Of a DNA stretch of 64,000 nucleotides, positions 48,979 to 62,140 are shown piece by piece. The notes under the pieces are model-generated. The model did not search any database. It saw nothing but the letters and a program-made list of their open reading frames with translations, and was not told where the DNA came from. The position numbers and the translations under genes are program-made. Position 1 is the first letter of the stretch. Each line of letters opens with the position of its first letter. The stretch spans positions 1-64,000 of the forward strand of contig JAYMFD010001202.1 of the NCBI GenBank assembly GCA_035771175.1, written 5' to 3'. The DNA is from Paratinospora sagittata. Lineage: Eukaryota > Streptophyta > Magnoliopsida > Ranunculales > Menispermaceae.

Positions 48979-51643
48979 AATTCATTTAAACCAAAATTTG
49001 AGATTTAGTGGTCAAAAATTCATCGAGATATTGCAACGGAGTTCCATCTATTCTGGGGGGTTGCTAGAAGGATATTGGGACTCGCTAAAAGAGTAGGTGG
49101 AGAAAGCAATCCGGTGGATTTGTCGCGATTGCCTCAAACAAATTTTTTAAGTTAATTTAGTTCATTGAAAGCAAAATTTGAGATTTAGGGGTAAAAAATT
49201 CATCGGGATATTGAAACAGAGTTCCATCTATTCCGAGGGTTCATAGAAGGATATTGGGAATCGCTCAAAGAGTAGGCGGAGAAATCAATCCGGTGGATTG
49301 GTCGCGATTGCTTCAAACACATTTTCTAAGTAAATTTAGTTCATTTAAACCAAAATTTGAGATTTAGGGGTCAAAAATTTATCGGGATATTGGAACGGAG
49401 TTCCATCTATTTTGGGGGGTTGCTAGAAGGATATTGGGACTCGCTAAAAGAGTAGGTGGAGGAAGGAATCCGGTGGATTGGTCGCGATTGCCTCAAACAA
49501 ATTTTCTAAGTTAATTTAGTTCATTGAAACCAAAATTTGAGATTTAGGGGTCAAAAATTCATTTGGATATTGGAAAAGAGTTCCATCTATTCCGAGGGTT
49601 CCTAAAAGGATGTTGGGACTCGCTAAAAGAGTAGGCGGAGAAAGCAATCCGGTGAATTGGTCGCGATTGCTTCAAACACTTTTTCTAAGTAAATTTAGTT
49701 CATTTAAACCAAAATTTGAGATTTAATGGTAAAAAATTCATCGGGATATTGAAACGGAGTTCCATCTATTCTGGGGGTTGCTTGAAGGATATTGGGACTC
49801 GGTCAAGGAGTGGGTGGAGAAAGCAATCCGGTGGATTGGTCGCGATTGCTTCAAACACATTTTCTAAGTAAATTTAGTTCATTTAAACCAAAATTTGAGA
49901 TTTAGTGGTCAAAAATTCATCGAGATATTGCAACGGAGTTCCATCTATTCTGGGGGGTTGCTAGAAGGATATTGGGACTCGCTAAAAGAGTAGGTGGAGA
50001 AAGCAATCCGGTGGATTTGTCGCGATTGCCTCAAACAAATTTTTTAAGTTAATTTAGTTCATTGAAAGCAAAATTTGAGATTTAGGGGTAAAAAATTCAT
50101 CGGGATATTGAAACAGAGTTCCATCTATTCCGAGGGTTCATAGAAGGATATTGGGAATCGCTCAAAGAGTAGGCGGAGAAATCAATCCGGTGGATTGGTC
50201 GCGATTGCTTCAAACACATTTTCTAAGTAAATTTAGTTCATTTAAACCAAAATTTGAGATTTAGGGGTCAAAAATTTATCGGGATATTGGAACGGAGTTC
50301 CATCTATTCTGGGGGGTTGCTAGAAGGATATTGGGACTCGCTAAAAGAGTAGGTGGAGGAAGGAATCCGGTGGATTGGTCGCGATTGCCTCAAACAAATT
50401 TTCTAAGTTAATTTAGTTCATTGAAACCAAAATTTGAGATTTAGGGGTCAAAAATTCATTTGGATATTGGAAAAGAGTTCCATCTATTCCGAGGGTTCCT
50501 AAAAGGATGTTGGGACTCGCTAAAAGAGTAGGCGGAGAAAGCAATCCGGTGAATTGGTCGCGATTGCTTCAAACACATTTTCTAAGTAAATTTAGTTCAT
50601 TTAAACCAAAATTTGAGATTTAATGGTAAAAAATTCATCGGGATATTGAAACGGAGTTCCATCTATTCTGGGGGTTGCTTGAAGGATATTGGGACTCGGT
50701 CAAGGAGTGGGTGGAGAAAGCAATCCGGTGGATTGGTCGCGATTGCTTCAAACACATTTTCTAAGTAAATTTAGTTCATTTAAACCAAAATTTGAGATTT
50801 AGTGGTCAAAAATTCATCGAGATATTGCAACGGAGTTCCATCTATTCTGGGGGGTTGCTAGAAGGATATTGGGACTCGCTAAAAGAGTAGGTGGAGAAAG
50901 CAATCCGGTGGATTTGTCGCGATTGCCTCAAACAAATTTTTTAAGTTAATTTAGTTCATTGAAAGCAAAATTTGAGATTTAGGGGTAAAAAATTCATCGG
51001 GATATTGAAACAGAGTTCCATCTATTCCGAGGGTTCATAGAAGGATATTGGGAATCGCTCAAAGAGTAGGCGGAGAAATCAATCCGGTGGATTGGTCGCG
51101 ATTGCTTCAAACACATTTTCTAAGTAAATTTAGTTCATTTAAACCAAAATTTGAGATTTAGGGGTCAAAAATTTATCGGGATATTGGAACGGAGTTCCAT
51201 CTATTCTGGGGGGTTGCTAGAAGGATATTGGGACTCGCTAAAAGAGTAGGTGGAGGAAGGAATACGGTGGATTGGTCGCGATTGCCTCAAACAAATTTTC
51301 TAAGTTAATTTAGTTCATTGAAACCAAAATTTGAGATTTAGGGGTCAAAAATTCATTTGGATATTGGAAAAGAGTTCCATCTATTCCGAGGGTTCCTAAA
51401 AGGATGTTGGGACTCGCTAAAAGAGTAGGCGGAGAAAGCAATCCGGTGAATTGGTCGCGATTGCTTCAAACACATTTTCTAAGTAAATTTAGTTCATTTA
51501 AACCAAAATTTGAGATTTAATGGTAAAAAATTCATCGGGATATTGAAACGGAGTTCCTTCTATTCTGGGGGTTGCTTGAAGGATATTGGGACTCGGTCAA
51601 GGAGTGGGTGGAGAAAGCAATCCGGTGGATTGGTCGCGATTGC
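48979..51643 (+). repeat. Three tandem copies of a 5-monomer unit (897 bp)
   Basis: The rare GATATTGCAACGGAG monomer occurs at 49028, 49925 and 50822, each 897 bp apart, and the four following monomers repeat in order: CATAGAAGG/GGGAATCGC, then GAGGAAGGAATCCGG, then TTTGGATATTGGAAAAGAG, then GGAGTGGGTGGAG. Differences are few (for example GAATACGG at about 51261, CTATTTTGGGG at about 49409). Copy 3 ends at a switch to GCCTCGAACAC. This is a clean local higher-order repeat. Confidence 0.9.
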
Positions 51644-54600
51644 CTCGAACACTTTTTCTAAGTATATTTAGTTCATTTAAACGAAAATTTGAGATTTAAT
51701 GGTCAAAAATTCATCGGGATATTGAAACGGAGTTCCATCTATTCTGGGGGTTGCTTGAAGGATATTGGGACTCGCTCAAGGAGTTGGTAGAGAAAGCAAT
51801 CCGGTGGATTGGTCGCGATTGCCTCAAACACTTTTTCTAAGTATATTTAGTTCATTTAAACAAAAATTTTAGATTTGGGGCTCAAAAATTCCCCGGGATA
51901 TTGGAACGGAGTTCCATCTATTCCGGGGGTTCCTAGAAGGATATTAAGACTCGCTAAAAGAGTTGGTGGAGATAGCAATCTGGTGGATTGGCCGCGATTG
52001 CCTCAAATACATTTTCTATGTAAATTTAGTTCATTTAAACGAAGATTTGAGATTTAATGGTCAAAAATTCATCGGGATATTGGAACGGAGTTCCATCTAT
52101 TCCGGGGGTTCATAGAAGGATATTGGGACTCGCTCAAAGAGTAGGCGGAGAATGCAATCCGGTGGATTGGTCGTGATTGCTTCAAACACATTTTCTAAGT
52201 AAATTTAGTTCATTTAAACCAAAATTTGAGATTTAATGATCAAAAATTCATCGGGATATTGAAACGGAGTTCCATCTATTCTGGGGGGTTGTTTGAAGGA
52301 TATTGGGACTCCCTCAAGGAGTTGGTGGACAAAGCAATATGGTGGATTGGTCGCGATTGCCTCAATTACTTTTTCTAAGTATATTTAGTTCATTTAAACC
52401 AAAATTTTATATTTGGGGGTAAAAAATTCACCGGGATATTGGAACGGAGTTTCATCTATTTCGGGGGTTCATAGCAGGATATTGGGACTCGATCAAAGAG
52501 TTGGTGGAGAAAGCAATCCGGTGGATTGGTCGCGATTGCTTCAAACGCATTTTCTAAGTAAATTTAGTTCATTTAAACCAAGATTTGAGATTTAATGGTC
52601 AAAAATTCATCGGGATATTGGAACGGAGTTCCATCTATTCCGGGGGTTCATAGAAGGATATTGGGACTCGCTCAAAGAGTTGGTGGAGAAAGCAATCTAG
52701 TGGATTGGTAGTGATTGCCTCAAACACATTTTCCATGTAAATTTAGTTCATTTAAACAAAAAATTTGAGATTTAGGGGTCAAAAATTCATCGGGATATTG
52801 AAACAGAGTTCCATCTATTCTGGGGGGTTGCTAGTAGGATATTGGGACTCGCAAAAAGAGTAGGTGGAGAAAGCAATCCGGTGGATTTGTCGCGATTGCC
52901 TCAAACAAATTTTTTAAGTTAATTTAGTACATTGAAAGCAAAATTTGAGATTTAGGGGTAAAAAATTCATCGGGATATTGGAACGGAGTTCCATCTATTC
53001 TGGGTGGTGCTAGAAGGATGTTGGGACTCGCTCAAAGAGTTGGTGGAGAAAGCAATACGGTAGATTGGTCGCGATTGCCTCAAACACATTTTCTAAGTAA
53101 ATTCAGTTCATTTAAACCAAAATATTAGATTTGGGGGTCAAAAATTCATCGGGATATTGAAACGGAGTTCCATCTATTTTGGGGGTTGCTTGAAGGATAT
53201 TGGGACTCGCTCAAGGAGTTGGTTGAGAAAGCAATCCGGTGAATTGGTCGCGATTGCCTCAAACACTTTTACTAAGTATATTTAGTTCATTTAAACCAAA
53301 TTTTAGACTTGGGGGTCAAAAATTAACCGGGATATTGGAACGGAGTTCCATCTATTCCGGGTGTTCCTTGAAGGATATTGGGACTCGATCAAAGAGTTGG
53401 TGGAGAAAGCAATCTGGGGGATTGGTCGCGATTGCCTCAAACAAATTTTCTAAGTAAATTAAATTCATTTAAACCAAAATTTGAGATTTAGTGGTCGAAA
53501 ATTCATCGGGATATTGAAACGGAGTTCCATCTATTCTGGGGGGTTGCTTGAAGGATATTGGAACTCGGTCAAGGAGTTGGTGGAGAAAGCAATCCGGTGG
53601 ATTGGTCGCGATTACCTCAATTTCTTTTTCAATGTATATTTAGTTCATTTAAACCAAAATTTTAGATTTGGGGGTAAAAAATTCACCGGGATATTGGAAC
53701 GGAGTTTCATCTATTTCGGGGGTTCATAGAAGGATATTGGGACTCGATCAAAGAGTTGGTGGAGAAAGCAATCCGGTGGATTGGTCGCGATTGCTTCAAA
53801 CACATTTTCTAAGTAAATTTAGTTCATTTAAACCAAGATTTGAGATTTAATGGTCAAATATTCATCAGGATATTGGAACGGAGTTCCATCTATTACGGGG
53901 GTTCATAGAAGGATATTGGGACTCGCTCAAAGAGTAGGCGGAGAAAGCAATCCGGTGGATTGGTAGCGATTGCCTCAAACACATTTTCTAAGTAAATTTA
54001 GTTCATTTAAACAAAAAATTTGAGATTTAGGGGTCAAAAATTTATCGGGATATTGAAACGGAGTTCCATCTATTCTGGGGGGTTGTTTGAAGGATATTGG
54101 GACTCGCTCAAGGAGTTGGTGGACAAAGCAATCGGGTGGATTGGTCGCGATTGCCTCAATTACTTTTTCAAAGTATATTTAGTTCATTTAAACCAAAATT
54201 TTAGATTTGGGGGTAAAAAATTCACCGGGATATTGGAACGGAGTTTCATCTATTTCAGGGGTTCATAGAAGGATATTGGGACTCGATCAAAGAGTTGGTG
54301 GAGAAAGCAATCCGGTGGATTGGTCCCGATTGCTTCAAACACATTTTCTAAGTAAATTTAGTTCATTCAAACCAAGATTTGAGATTTAATGGTCAAAAAT
54401 TCATCGGGATATTGGAACGGAGTTCCATCTATTCCGGGGGTTAATAGAAGGATATTGGGACTCGCTCAAAGAGTTAGTGGAGAAAGCAATCTAGTGGATT
54501 GGTAGCGATTGCCTCAAACACATTTTCTAAGTAAATTTAGTTCATTTAAACAAAAAATTTGAGATTTAGGGGTCAAAAATTCATCGGGATATTGGAACAG

Positions 54601-55721
54601 AGTTCCATCTATTCTGGGGGGTTGCTAGAAGGATATTGGGACTCGCTAAAAGAGTAGGTGGAGAAAGCAATCCGGTGGATTTGTCGCGATTGCCTCAAAC
54701 ACTTCTTCTAAAAATATTTAGTTCATTTCAACCGAATTTTTAGATTTGGGGGTCAAAAATTCACCGGGATATTGGAACGGAGTTCCATCTATTCCGGGGG
54801 TTCCTAGAAGGATATTGGGACTCGCTAAAAGAGTAGGTGGAGAAAGCAATCCGGTGGATTTGTCGCGATTGCCTCAAACACATTTACTAAGTAAATTTAG
54901 TTCATTTAAACCAAAATTTGATATTTAAGGGTAAAAAATTCATCGGGATATTCGAACAAAGTTCCATCTATTCTAGGGGGTTGCTAGAAGGATATTGGGA
55001 CTCGCTTAAAGAGTAGGTGGAGAAAGCAATCCGGTGGATTGGTCGCGATTGCCTCAAACAAATTTTCTAAGTAAATTTAATTCATTTAAACCAAAATTGG
55101 AGATTTAGTGGTCAAAAATTCATCGGGATATTGGAACGGAGTTCCATCTATTCTGGGGGGTTGCTAGAAGGATATTGGGACTCGCTAAAAGAGTAAGTGG
55201 AGAAAGCAATCCGGTGGATTTGTCGCGATTGCCTCAAACAAATTTTTTAAGTTAATTTAGTTCATTGAAAGCAAAATTTGAGATTTAGGGGTAAAAAATT
55301 CATCGGGATATTGAAACAGAGTTCCATCTATTCCGAGGGTTCATAGAAGGATATTGGGACTCGCTCAAAGAGTAGGCGGAGAAAGCAATCCGGTGGATTG
55401 GTCGCGATTGCTTCAAACACATTTTCTAAGTAAATTTAGTTCATTTAAACCAAAATTTGAGATTTAATGGTAAAAAATTCATCGAGATATTGAAACGGAG
55501 TTCCATCTATTTTGGGGGTTGCTTGAAGGATATTGGGACTCCCTCAAGGAGTTGGTAGAGAAAGCAATCTGGTGGATTGGTCGCGATTGCCTCAAACAAA
55601 TTTTCTAAGTAAATTTAATCCATTAAAACCAAAATTTGAGATTTAGTGGTCAAAAATTCATCGGGATATTGGAACGGAGTTCCATCTATTCTGGGGGGTT
55701 GCTAGAAGGATATTGGGACTC
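51644..55721 (+). repeat. Satellite block matching 45.3-46.9 kb and 62.3-64.0 kb
   Basis: Variant order matches the left by about 6280 bp (45663 to 51944; 46133 to 52413) and the right by a constant 10726 bp (51875 to 62601; TCAAACGCAT at 52541 and 63267). Between 53.6 and 54.4 kb, a pair of monomers ending in ATTTCGGGGGTTCATAG repeats with a shift of 539 bp (53668 to 54207). Confidence 0.75.
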
Positions 55722-58571
55722 GCTAAAAGAGTAGGTGGAGAAAGCAATACGGTGGATTTGTCGCGATTGCCTCAAACAAATTTTTTAAGTTAATTTAGTT
55801 CATTGAAAGCAAAATTTGAGATTTAGGGGTAAAAAATTCATCGGGATATTGAAACAGAGTTCCATCTATTCCGAGGGTTCATAGAAGGATATTGGGACTC
55901 GCTCAAAGAGTAGGCGGAGAAAGCAATCCGGTGGATTGGTCGCGATTGCCTCAAACACATTTTCTAAGTAAATTTAGTTCATTTAAACCAAAATTTGAGA
56001 TTTAATGGTCAAAAATTCATCGAGATATTGAAACGGAGTTCCATCTATTCTGGGGGTTTGTTTGAAGGATATTGGGACTCTCTCAAGGAGTTGGTGGACA
56101 AAGCAATCTAGTGGATTGGTCGCGATTGCCTCAATTACTTTTTCTAAGTATATTTAGTTCATTTAAATAAAAATTTTAGATTTGGGGGTCAAAAATTCAC
56201 CGGGATATTGGAACGGAGTTCCATCTATTCCGGGGGTTCATAGAAGGATATTGGGACTCGATCAAAGAGTTGGTGGAAAAGCAATCTGGTGGATTGGTCG
56301 CGATTGCCTCAAACAAATTTTCTAAGTAAATTTAATTCATTTAAACCAAAATTTGAGATTTAGTGGTCAAAAATTCATCGAGATATTGCAACGGAGTTCC
56401 ATCTATTCTGCGGGGTCGCTAGAAGGATATTGGGACTCGCTAAAAGAGTAGGTGGAGAAAGCAATCCGGTGGATTTGTCGCGATTGCCTCAAACAAATTT
56501 TTTAAGTTAATTTAGTTCATTGAAAGCAAAATTTGAGATTTAGGGGTAAAAAATTCATCGGGATATTGAAACAGAGTTCCATCTATTCCGAGGGTTCATA
56601 GAAGGATATTGGGAATCGCTCAAAGAGTAGGCGGAGAAATCAATCCGGTGGATTGGTCGCGATTGCTTCAAACACATTTTCTAAGTAAATTTAGTTCATT
56701 TAAACCAAAATTTGAGATTTAATGGTTAAAAATTCATCGGGATATTGAAACGGAGTTCCATCTATTTTGGGGGTTGCTTGAAGGATATTGGGACTTGGTC
56801 AAGGAGTGGGTGGAGAAAGCAATCCGGTGGATTGGTCGCGATTGCCTCGAACACTTTTTCTAAGTAAATTTAGTTCATTTAAACCAAGATTTGAGATTTA
56901 ATGGTCAAAAATTAATCGGGATATTGGAACGGAGTTCCATCTATTCCGGGGGTTCATAGAAGGATATTGGGACTCGCTCAAAGAGTTGGTGGAGAAAGCA
57001 ATCTAGTGGATTGGTAGCGATTGCCTCAAACACATTTTCTAAGTAAATTTAGTTCATTTAAACAAAAAATTTGAGATTTAGGGGTCAAAAATTCATCGGG
57101 ATATTGGAACGGAGTTCCATCTATTCTGGGGGGTTGCTAGAAGGATATTGGGACTCGCTAAAAGAGTAGGTGGAGAAAGCAATCCGGTGGATTTGTCGCG
57201 ATTGCCTCAAACACTTTTTCTAAAAATATTTAGTTCATTTCAACCAAAATTTTAGATTTGGGGGTCAAAAATTCACCGGGATATTGGAACGGAGTTCCAT
57301 CTATTCCGGTGGTTCCTAGAAGGATATTAGGACTTGCTCGAAGAGTTGGTGGAGAAAGCAATCTGGTGGGTCGGTAGCGATTGCCTCAAACACATTTTCT
57401 AAGTAAATTTAGTTCTTTTATGGTGGTCAAAAATTCACCGGGATATTGGAACGGAGTTCCATCTATTTCGGGGCTTCCTCGAAGGATATGGGGACTCGCT
57501 CAAAGAGTTGGTGGAGAAAGCAATACGGTGGATTGGTCGCGATTGCCTCAAACAAATTTTTTAAGTAAATTTAATTCATTTAAACCAAAATTTGAGATTT
57601 TGGGGTCAAAAATTCATCCGGATATTGGAACGTAGTTCCATCTATTCTGGGGGGTGCTAGAAGGATGTTGGGACTCGCTCAAAGAGTTGGTGGAGAAAGC
57701 AATACGGTAGATTGGTCGCGATTGCCTCAAACACTTTTACTAAGTATATTTAGTTCATTTAAACCAAATTTTTAGATTTGGGGGTCAAAAATTAACCGGG
57801 ATATTGGAACGGAGTTCCATCTATTCCGGCGGTTCCTTGAAGGATATTGGGACTCGATCAAAGAGTTGGTGGAGAAAGCAATCTGGTGGATTGGTCGCGA
57901 TTGCCTCAAACAAATTTTCTAAGTAAATTTAGTTCATTGAAACCAAAATTCGAGATTTAGGGTTCAAAAATTCATTTGGATATTGGAAAAGAGTTCCATC
58001 TATTCCGAGGGTTCCTAAAAGGATGTTGGGACTCGCTAAAAGAGCAGGCGGAGAAAGCAATCCGGTGAATTGGTCGCGATTGCTTCAAACACATTTTCTA
58101 AGTAAATTTAGTTCATTTAAACCAAAATTTGAGATTTAATGGTAAAAAATTCATCGGGATATTGAAACGGAGTTCCATCTATTCTGGGGGTTGCTTGAAG
58201 GATATTGGGACTCGGTCAAGGAGTGGGTGGAGAAAGCAATCCGGTGGATTGGTCGCGATTGCCTCGAACACTTTTTCTAAGTATATTTAGTTCATTTAAA
58301 CCTAAATTTGAGATTTAATGGTCAAAAATTCATCGGGATATTGAAACGGAGTTCCATCTATTCTGGGGGTTGCTTGAAGGATATTGGGACTCGCTTAAGG
58401 AGTTGGTAGAGAAAGCAATCCGATGGATTGGTCGCGATTGCCTCAAACACTTTTTCTAAGTATATTTAGTTCATTTAAACAAAAATTTTAGATTTTGGGG
58501 TCAAAAATTCACCGGGATATTGGAACGGAGTTCCATCTATTCCGGGGGTTCCTAGAAGGATATTAAGACTC
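55722..58571 (+). repeat. 16-monomer block (2850 bp), copy 1
   Basis: Its monomers reappear from 58572 with a 2850-bp shift (CAATACGGTGGATTTG at 55745 and 58595; ATATTGCAACGG at 56383 and 59233). It contains a shortened monomer of 162 bp (57281 to 57443), in which TTCATTTAAACCAAAATTTG is replaced by TTCTTTTATGG, and a rare AACGTAGTTCC monomer at about 57629. Confidence 0.82.
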
Positions 58572-61500
58572 GCTAAAAGAGTAGGTGGAGAAAACAATAC
58601 GGTGGATTTGTCGCGATTGCCTCAAACAAATTTTTTAAGTTAATTTAGTTCATTGAAAGCAAAATTTGAGATTTAGGGGTAAAAAATTCATCGGGATATT
58701 GAAACAGAGTTCCATCTATTCCGAGGGTTCATAGAAGGATATTGGGACTCGCTCAAAGAGTAGGCGGAGAAAGCAATCCGGTGGATTGGTCGCGATTGCC
58801 TCAAACACATTTTCTAAGTAAATTTAGTTCATTTAAACCAAAATTTGAGATTTAATGGTCAAAAATTCATCGAGATATTGAAACGGAGTTCCATCTATTC
58901 TGGGGGTTTGTTTGAAGGATATTGGGACTCTCTCAAGGAGTTGGTGGACAAAGCAATCTAGTGGATTGGTCGCGATTGCCTCAATTACTTTTTCTAAATA
59001 TATTTAGTTCATTTAAATAAAAATTTTAGATTTGGGGGTCAAAAATTCACCGGGATATTGGAACGGAGTTCCATCTTTTCCGGGGGTTCATAGAAGGATA
59101 TTGGGACTCGATCAAAGAGTTGGTGGAAAAGCAATCTGGTGGATTGGTCGCGATTGCCTCAAACAAATTTTCTAAGTAAATTTAATTCATTTAAACCAAA
59201 ATTTGAGATTTAGTGGTCAAAAATTCATCGAGATATTGCAACGGAGTTCCATCTATTCTGCGGGGTCGCTAGAAGGATATTGGGACTCGCTAAAAGAGTA
59301 AGTGGAGAAAGCAATCCGGTGGATTTGTCGCGATTGCCTCAAACAAATTTTTTAAGTTAATTTAGTTCATTGAGAGCAAAATTTGAGATTTAGGGGTAAA
59401 AAATTCATCGGGATATTGAAACAGAGTTCCATCTATTCCGAGGGTTCATAGAAGGATATTGGGACTCGCTCAAAGAGTAGGCGGAGAAAGCAATCCGGTG
59501 GATTGGTCGCGATTGCCTCGAACACTTTTTCTAAGTAAATTTAGTTCATTTAAACCAAGATTTGAGATTTAATGGTCAAAAATTAATCGGGATATTGGAA
59601 CGGAGTTCCATCTATTCCGGGGGTTCATAGAAGGATATTGGGACTCGCTCAAAGAGTTGGTGGAGAAAGCAATCTAGTGGATTGGTAGCGATTGCCTCAA
59701 ACACATTTTCTAAGTAAATTTAGTTCATTTAAACAAAAAATTTGAGATTTAGGGGTCAAAAATTCATCGGGATATTGGAACGGAGTTCCATCTATTCTGG
59801 GGGGTTGCTAGAAGGATATTGGGACTCGCTAAAAGAGTAGGTGGAGAAAGCAATCCGGTGGATTTGTCGCGATTGCCTCAAACACTTTTTCTAAAAATAT
59901 TTAGTTCATTTCAACCAAAATTTTAGATTTGGGGGTCAAAAATTCACCGGGATATTGGAACGGAGTTCCATCTATTCCGGTGGTTCCTAGAAGGATATTA
60001 GGACTTGCTCGAAGAGTTGGTGGAGAAAGCAATCTGGTGGGTCGGTAGCGATTGCCTCAAACACATTTTCTAAGTAAATTTAGTTCTTTTATGGTGGTCA
60101 AAAATTCACCGGGATATTGGAACGGAGTTCCATCTATTCCGGGGCTTCCTCGAAGGATATGGGGACTCGCTCAAAGAGTTGGTGGAGAAAGCAATACGGT
60201 GGATTGGTCGCGATTGCCTCAAACACTTTTTCTAAAAATATTTAGTTCATTTCAACCAAAATTTTAGATTTGGGGGTCAAAAATTCACCGGGATATTGGA
60301 ACGGAGTTCCATCTATTCCGGTGGTTCCTAGAAGGATATTAGGACTTGCTCGAAGAGTTGGTGGAGAAAGCAAACTGGTGGGTCAGTAGCGATTGCCTCA
60401 AACACATTTTCTAAGTAAATTGAGTTCATTTAAACCAAAATTTGAGAGTTGGGGGTCAAACATTCACCGGGATATTGGAACGGAGTTCCATCTATTCCGG
60501 GGCTTCCTCGAAGGATATGGCGACTCGCTCAAAGAGTTGGTGGAGAAAGCAATACGGTGGATTGGTCGCGATTGCCTCAAACAAATTTTCTAAGTAAATT
60601 TAATTCATTTAAACCAAAATTTGAGATTTTGGGGTCAAAAATTCATCGGGATATTGGAACGTAGTTCCATCTATTCTGGGGGGGTGCTAGAATGATGTTG
60701 GGACTCGCTCAAAGAGTTGGTGGAGAAAGCAATACGGTAGATTGGTCGCGATTGCCTCAAACACTTTTACTAAGTATATTTAGTTCATTTAAACCAAAAT
60801 TTTAGATTTGGGGGTCAAAAATTAACCGGGATATTGGAACGGAGTTCCATCTATTCCGGGGGTTCCTTGAAGGATATTGGGACTCGATCAAAGAGTTGGT
60901 GGAGAAAGCAATCTGGTGGATTGGTCGCGATTGCCTCAAACAAATTTTCTAAGTAAATTTAATTAATTTAAACCAAAATTTGAGATTTAGTGGTCAAAAA
61001 TTTATCGGGATATTGAAACGGAGTTCCATCTATTCTGGGGGGTTGCTTGAAGGATATTAGGACTCGGTCAAGGAGTTGGTGGAGAAAGCAATCTGGTAGA
61101 TTGGTCGCGATTACCTCAATTTCTTTTTCAAAGTATATTTAGTTCATTTAAACCAAAATTTTAGATTTGGGGGTCAAAAATTCTCCGGGATATTGGAACG
61201 GAGTTCCATCTATTCTGGGGGTTCCTAGAAGGATATTGGGACTCGCTCAAAGAGTTGGTGGAGAAAGCAATCTGGTGGATTGGTAGCGATTGCCTCAAAC
61301 ACATTTTCTAAGTAAATTTAGTTCATTTAAACCAAAATTTGAGATTTAGGGGTCAAAAATTTATCGGGATATTGGAACGGAGTTCCATCTATTCTGGGGG
61401 GTTGCTAGAAGGATATTGGGACTCGCTAAAAGAGTAGGTGGAGGAAGGAATCCGGTGGATTGGTCGCGATTGCCTCAAACAAATTTTCTAAGTTAATTTA

Positions 61501-62140
61501 GTTCATTGAAACCAAAATTTGAGATTTAGGGGTCAAAAATTCATTTGGATATTGGAAAAGAGTTTCATCTATTCCGAGGGTTCCTAAAAGGATGTTGGGA
61601 CTCGCTAAAAGAGCAGGCGGAGAAAGCAATCCGGTGAATTGGTCGCGATTGCTTCAAACACATTTTCTAAGTAAATTTAGTTCATTTAAACCAAAATTTG
61701 AGATTTAATGGTAAAAAATTCATCGGGATATTGAAACGGAGTTCCATCTATTCTGGGGGTTGCTTGAAGGATATTGGGACTCGGTCAAGGAGTGGGTGGA
61801 GAAAGCAATCCGGTGGATTGGTCGCGATTGCCTCGAACACTTTTTCTAAGTATATTTAGTTCATTTAAACCAAAATTTGAGATTTAATGGTCAAAAATTC
61901 ATCGGGATATTGAAACGGAGTTCCATCTATTCTGGGGGTTGCTTGAAGGATATTGGGACTCGCTCAAGGAGTTGGTAGAGAAAGCAATCCGATGGATTGG
62001 TTGCGATTGCCTCAAACACTTTTTCTAAGTATATTTAGTTCATTTAAACAAAAATTTTAGATTTTGGGGTCAAAAATTCACCGGGATATTGGAACGGAGT
62101 TCCATCTATTCCGGGGGTTCCTAGAAGGATATTAAGACTC
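58572..62140 (+). repeat. Expanded copy of the 2.85-kb block
   Basis: It follows 55722-58571, but the shift changes from 2850 to 2671, 3029 and 3569 bp, that is, by losing one monomer and gaining two and then three. The 162-bp short monomer is present again (59952 to 60114), as are AACGTAGTTCC (about 60658) and AAAGAGCAGGCGG (58039 and 61608). Internal gain and loss of whole monomers after block duplication is thus directly visible. Confidence 0.8.
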
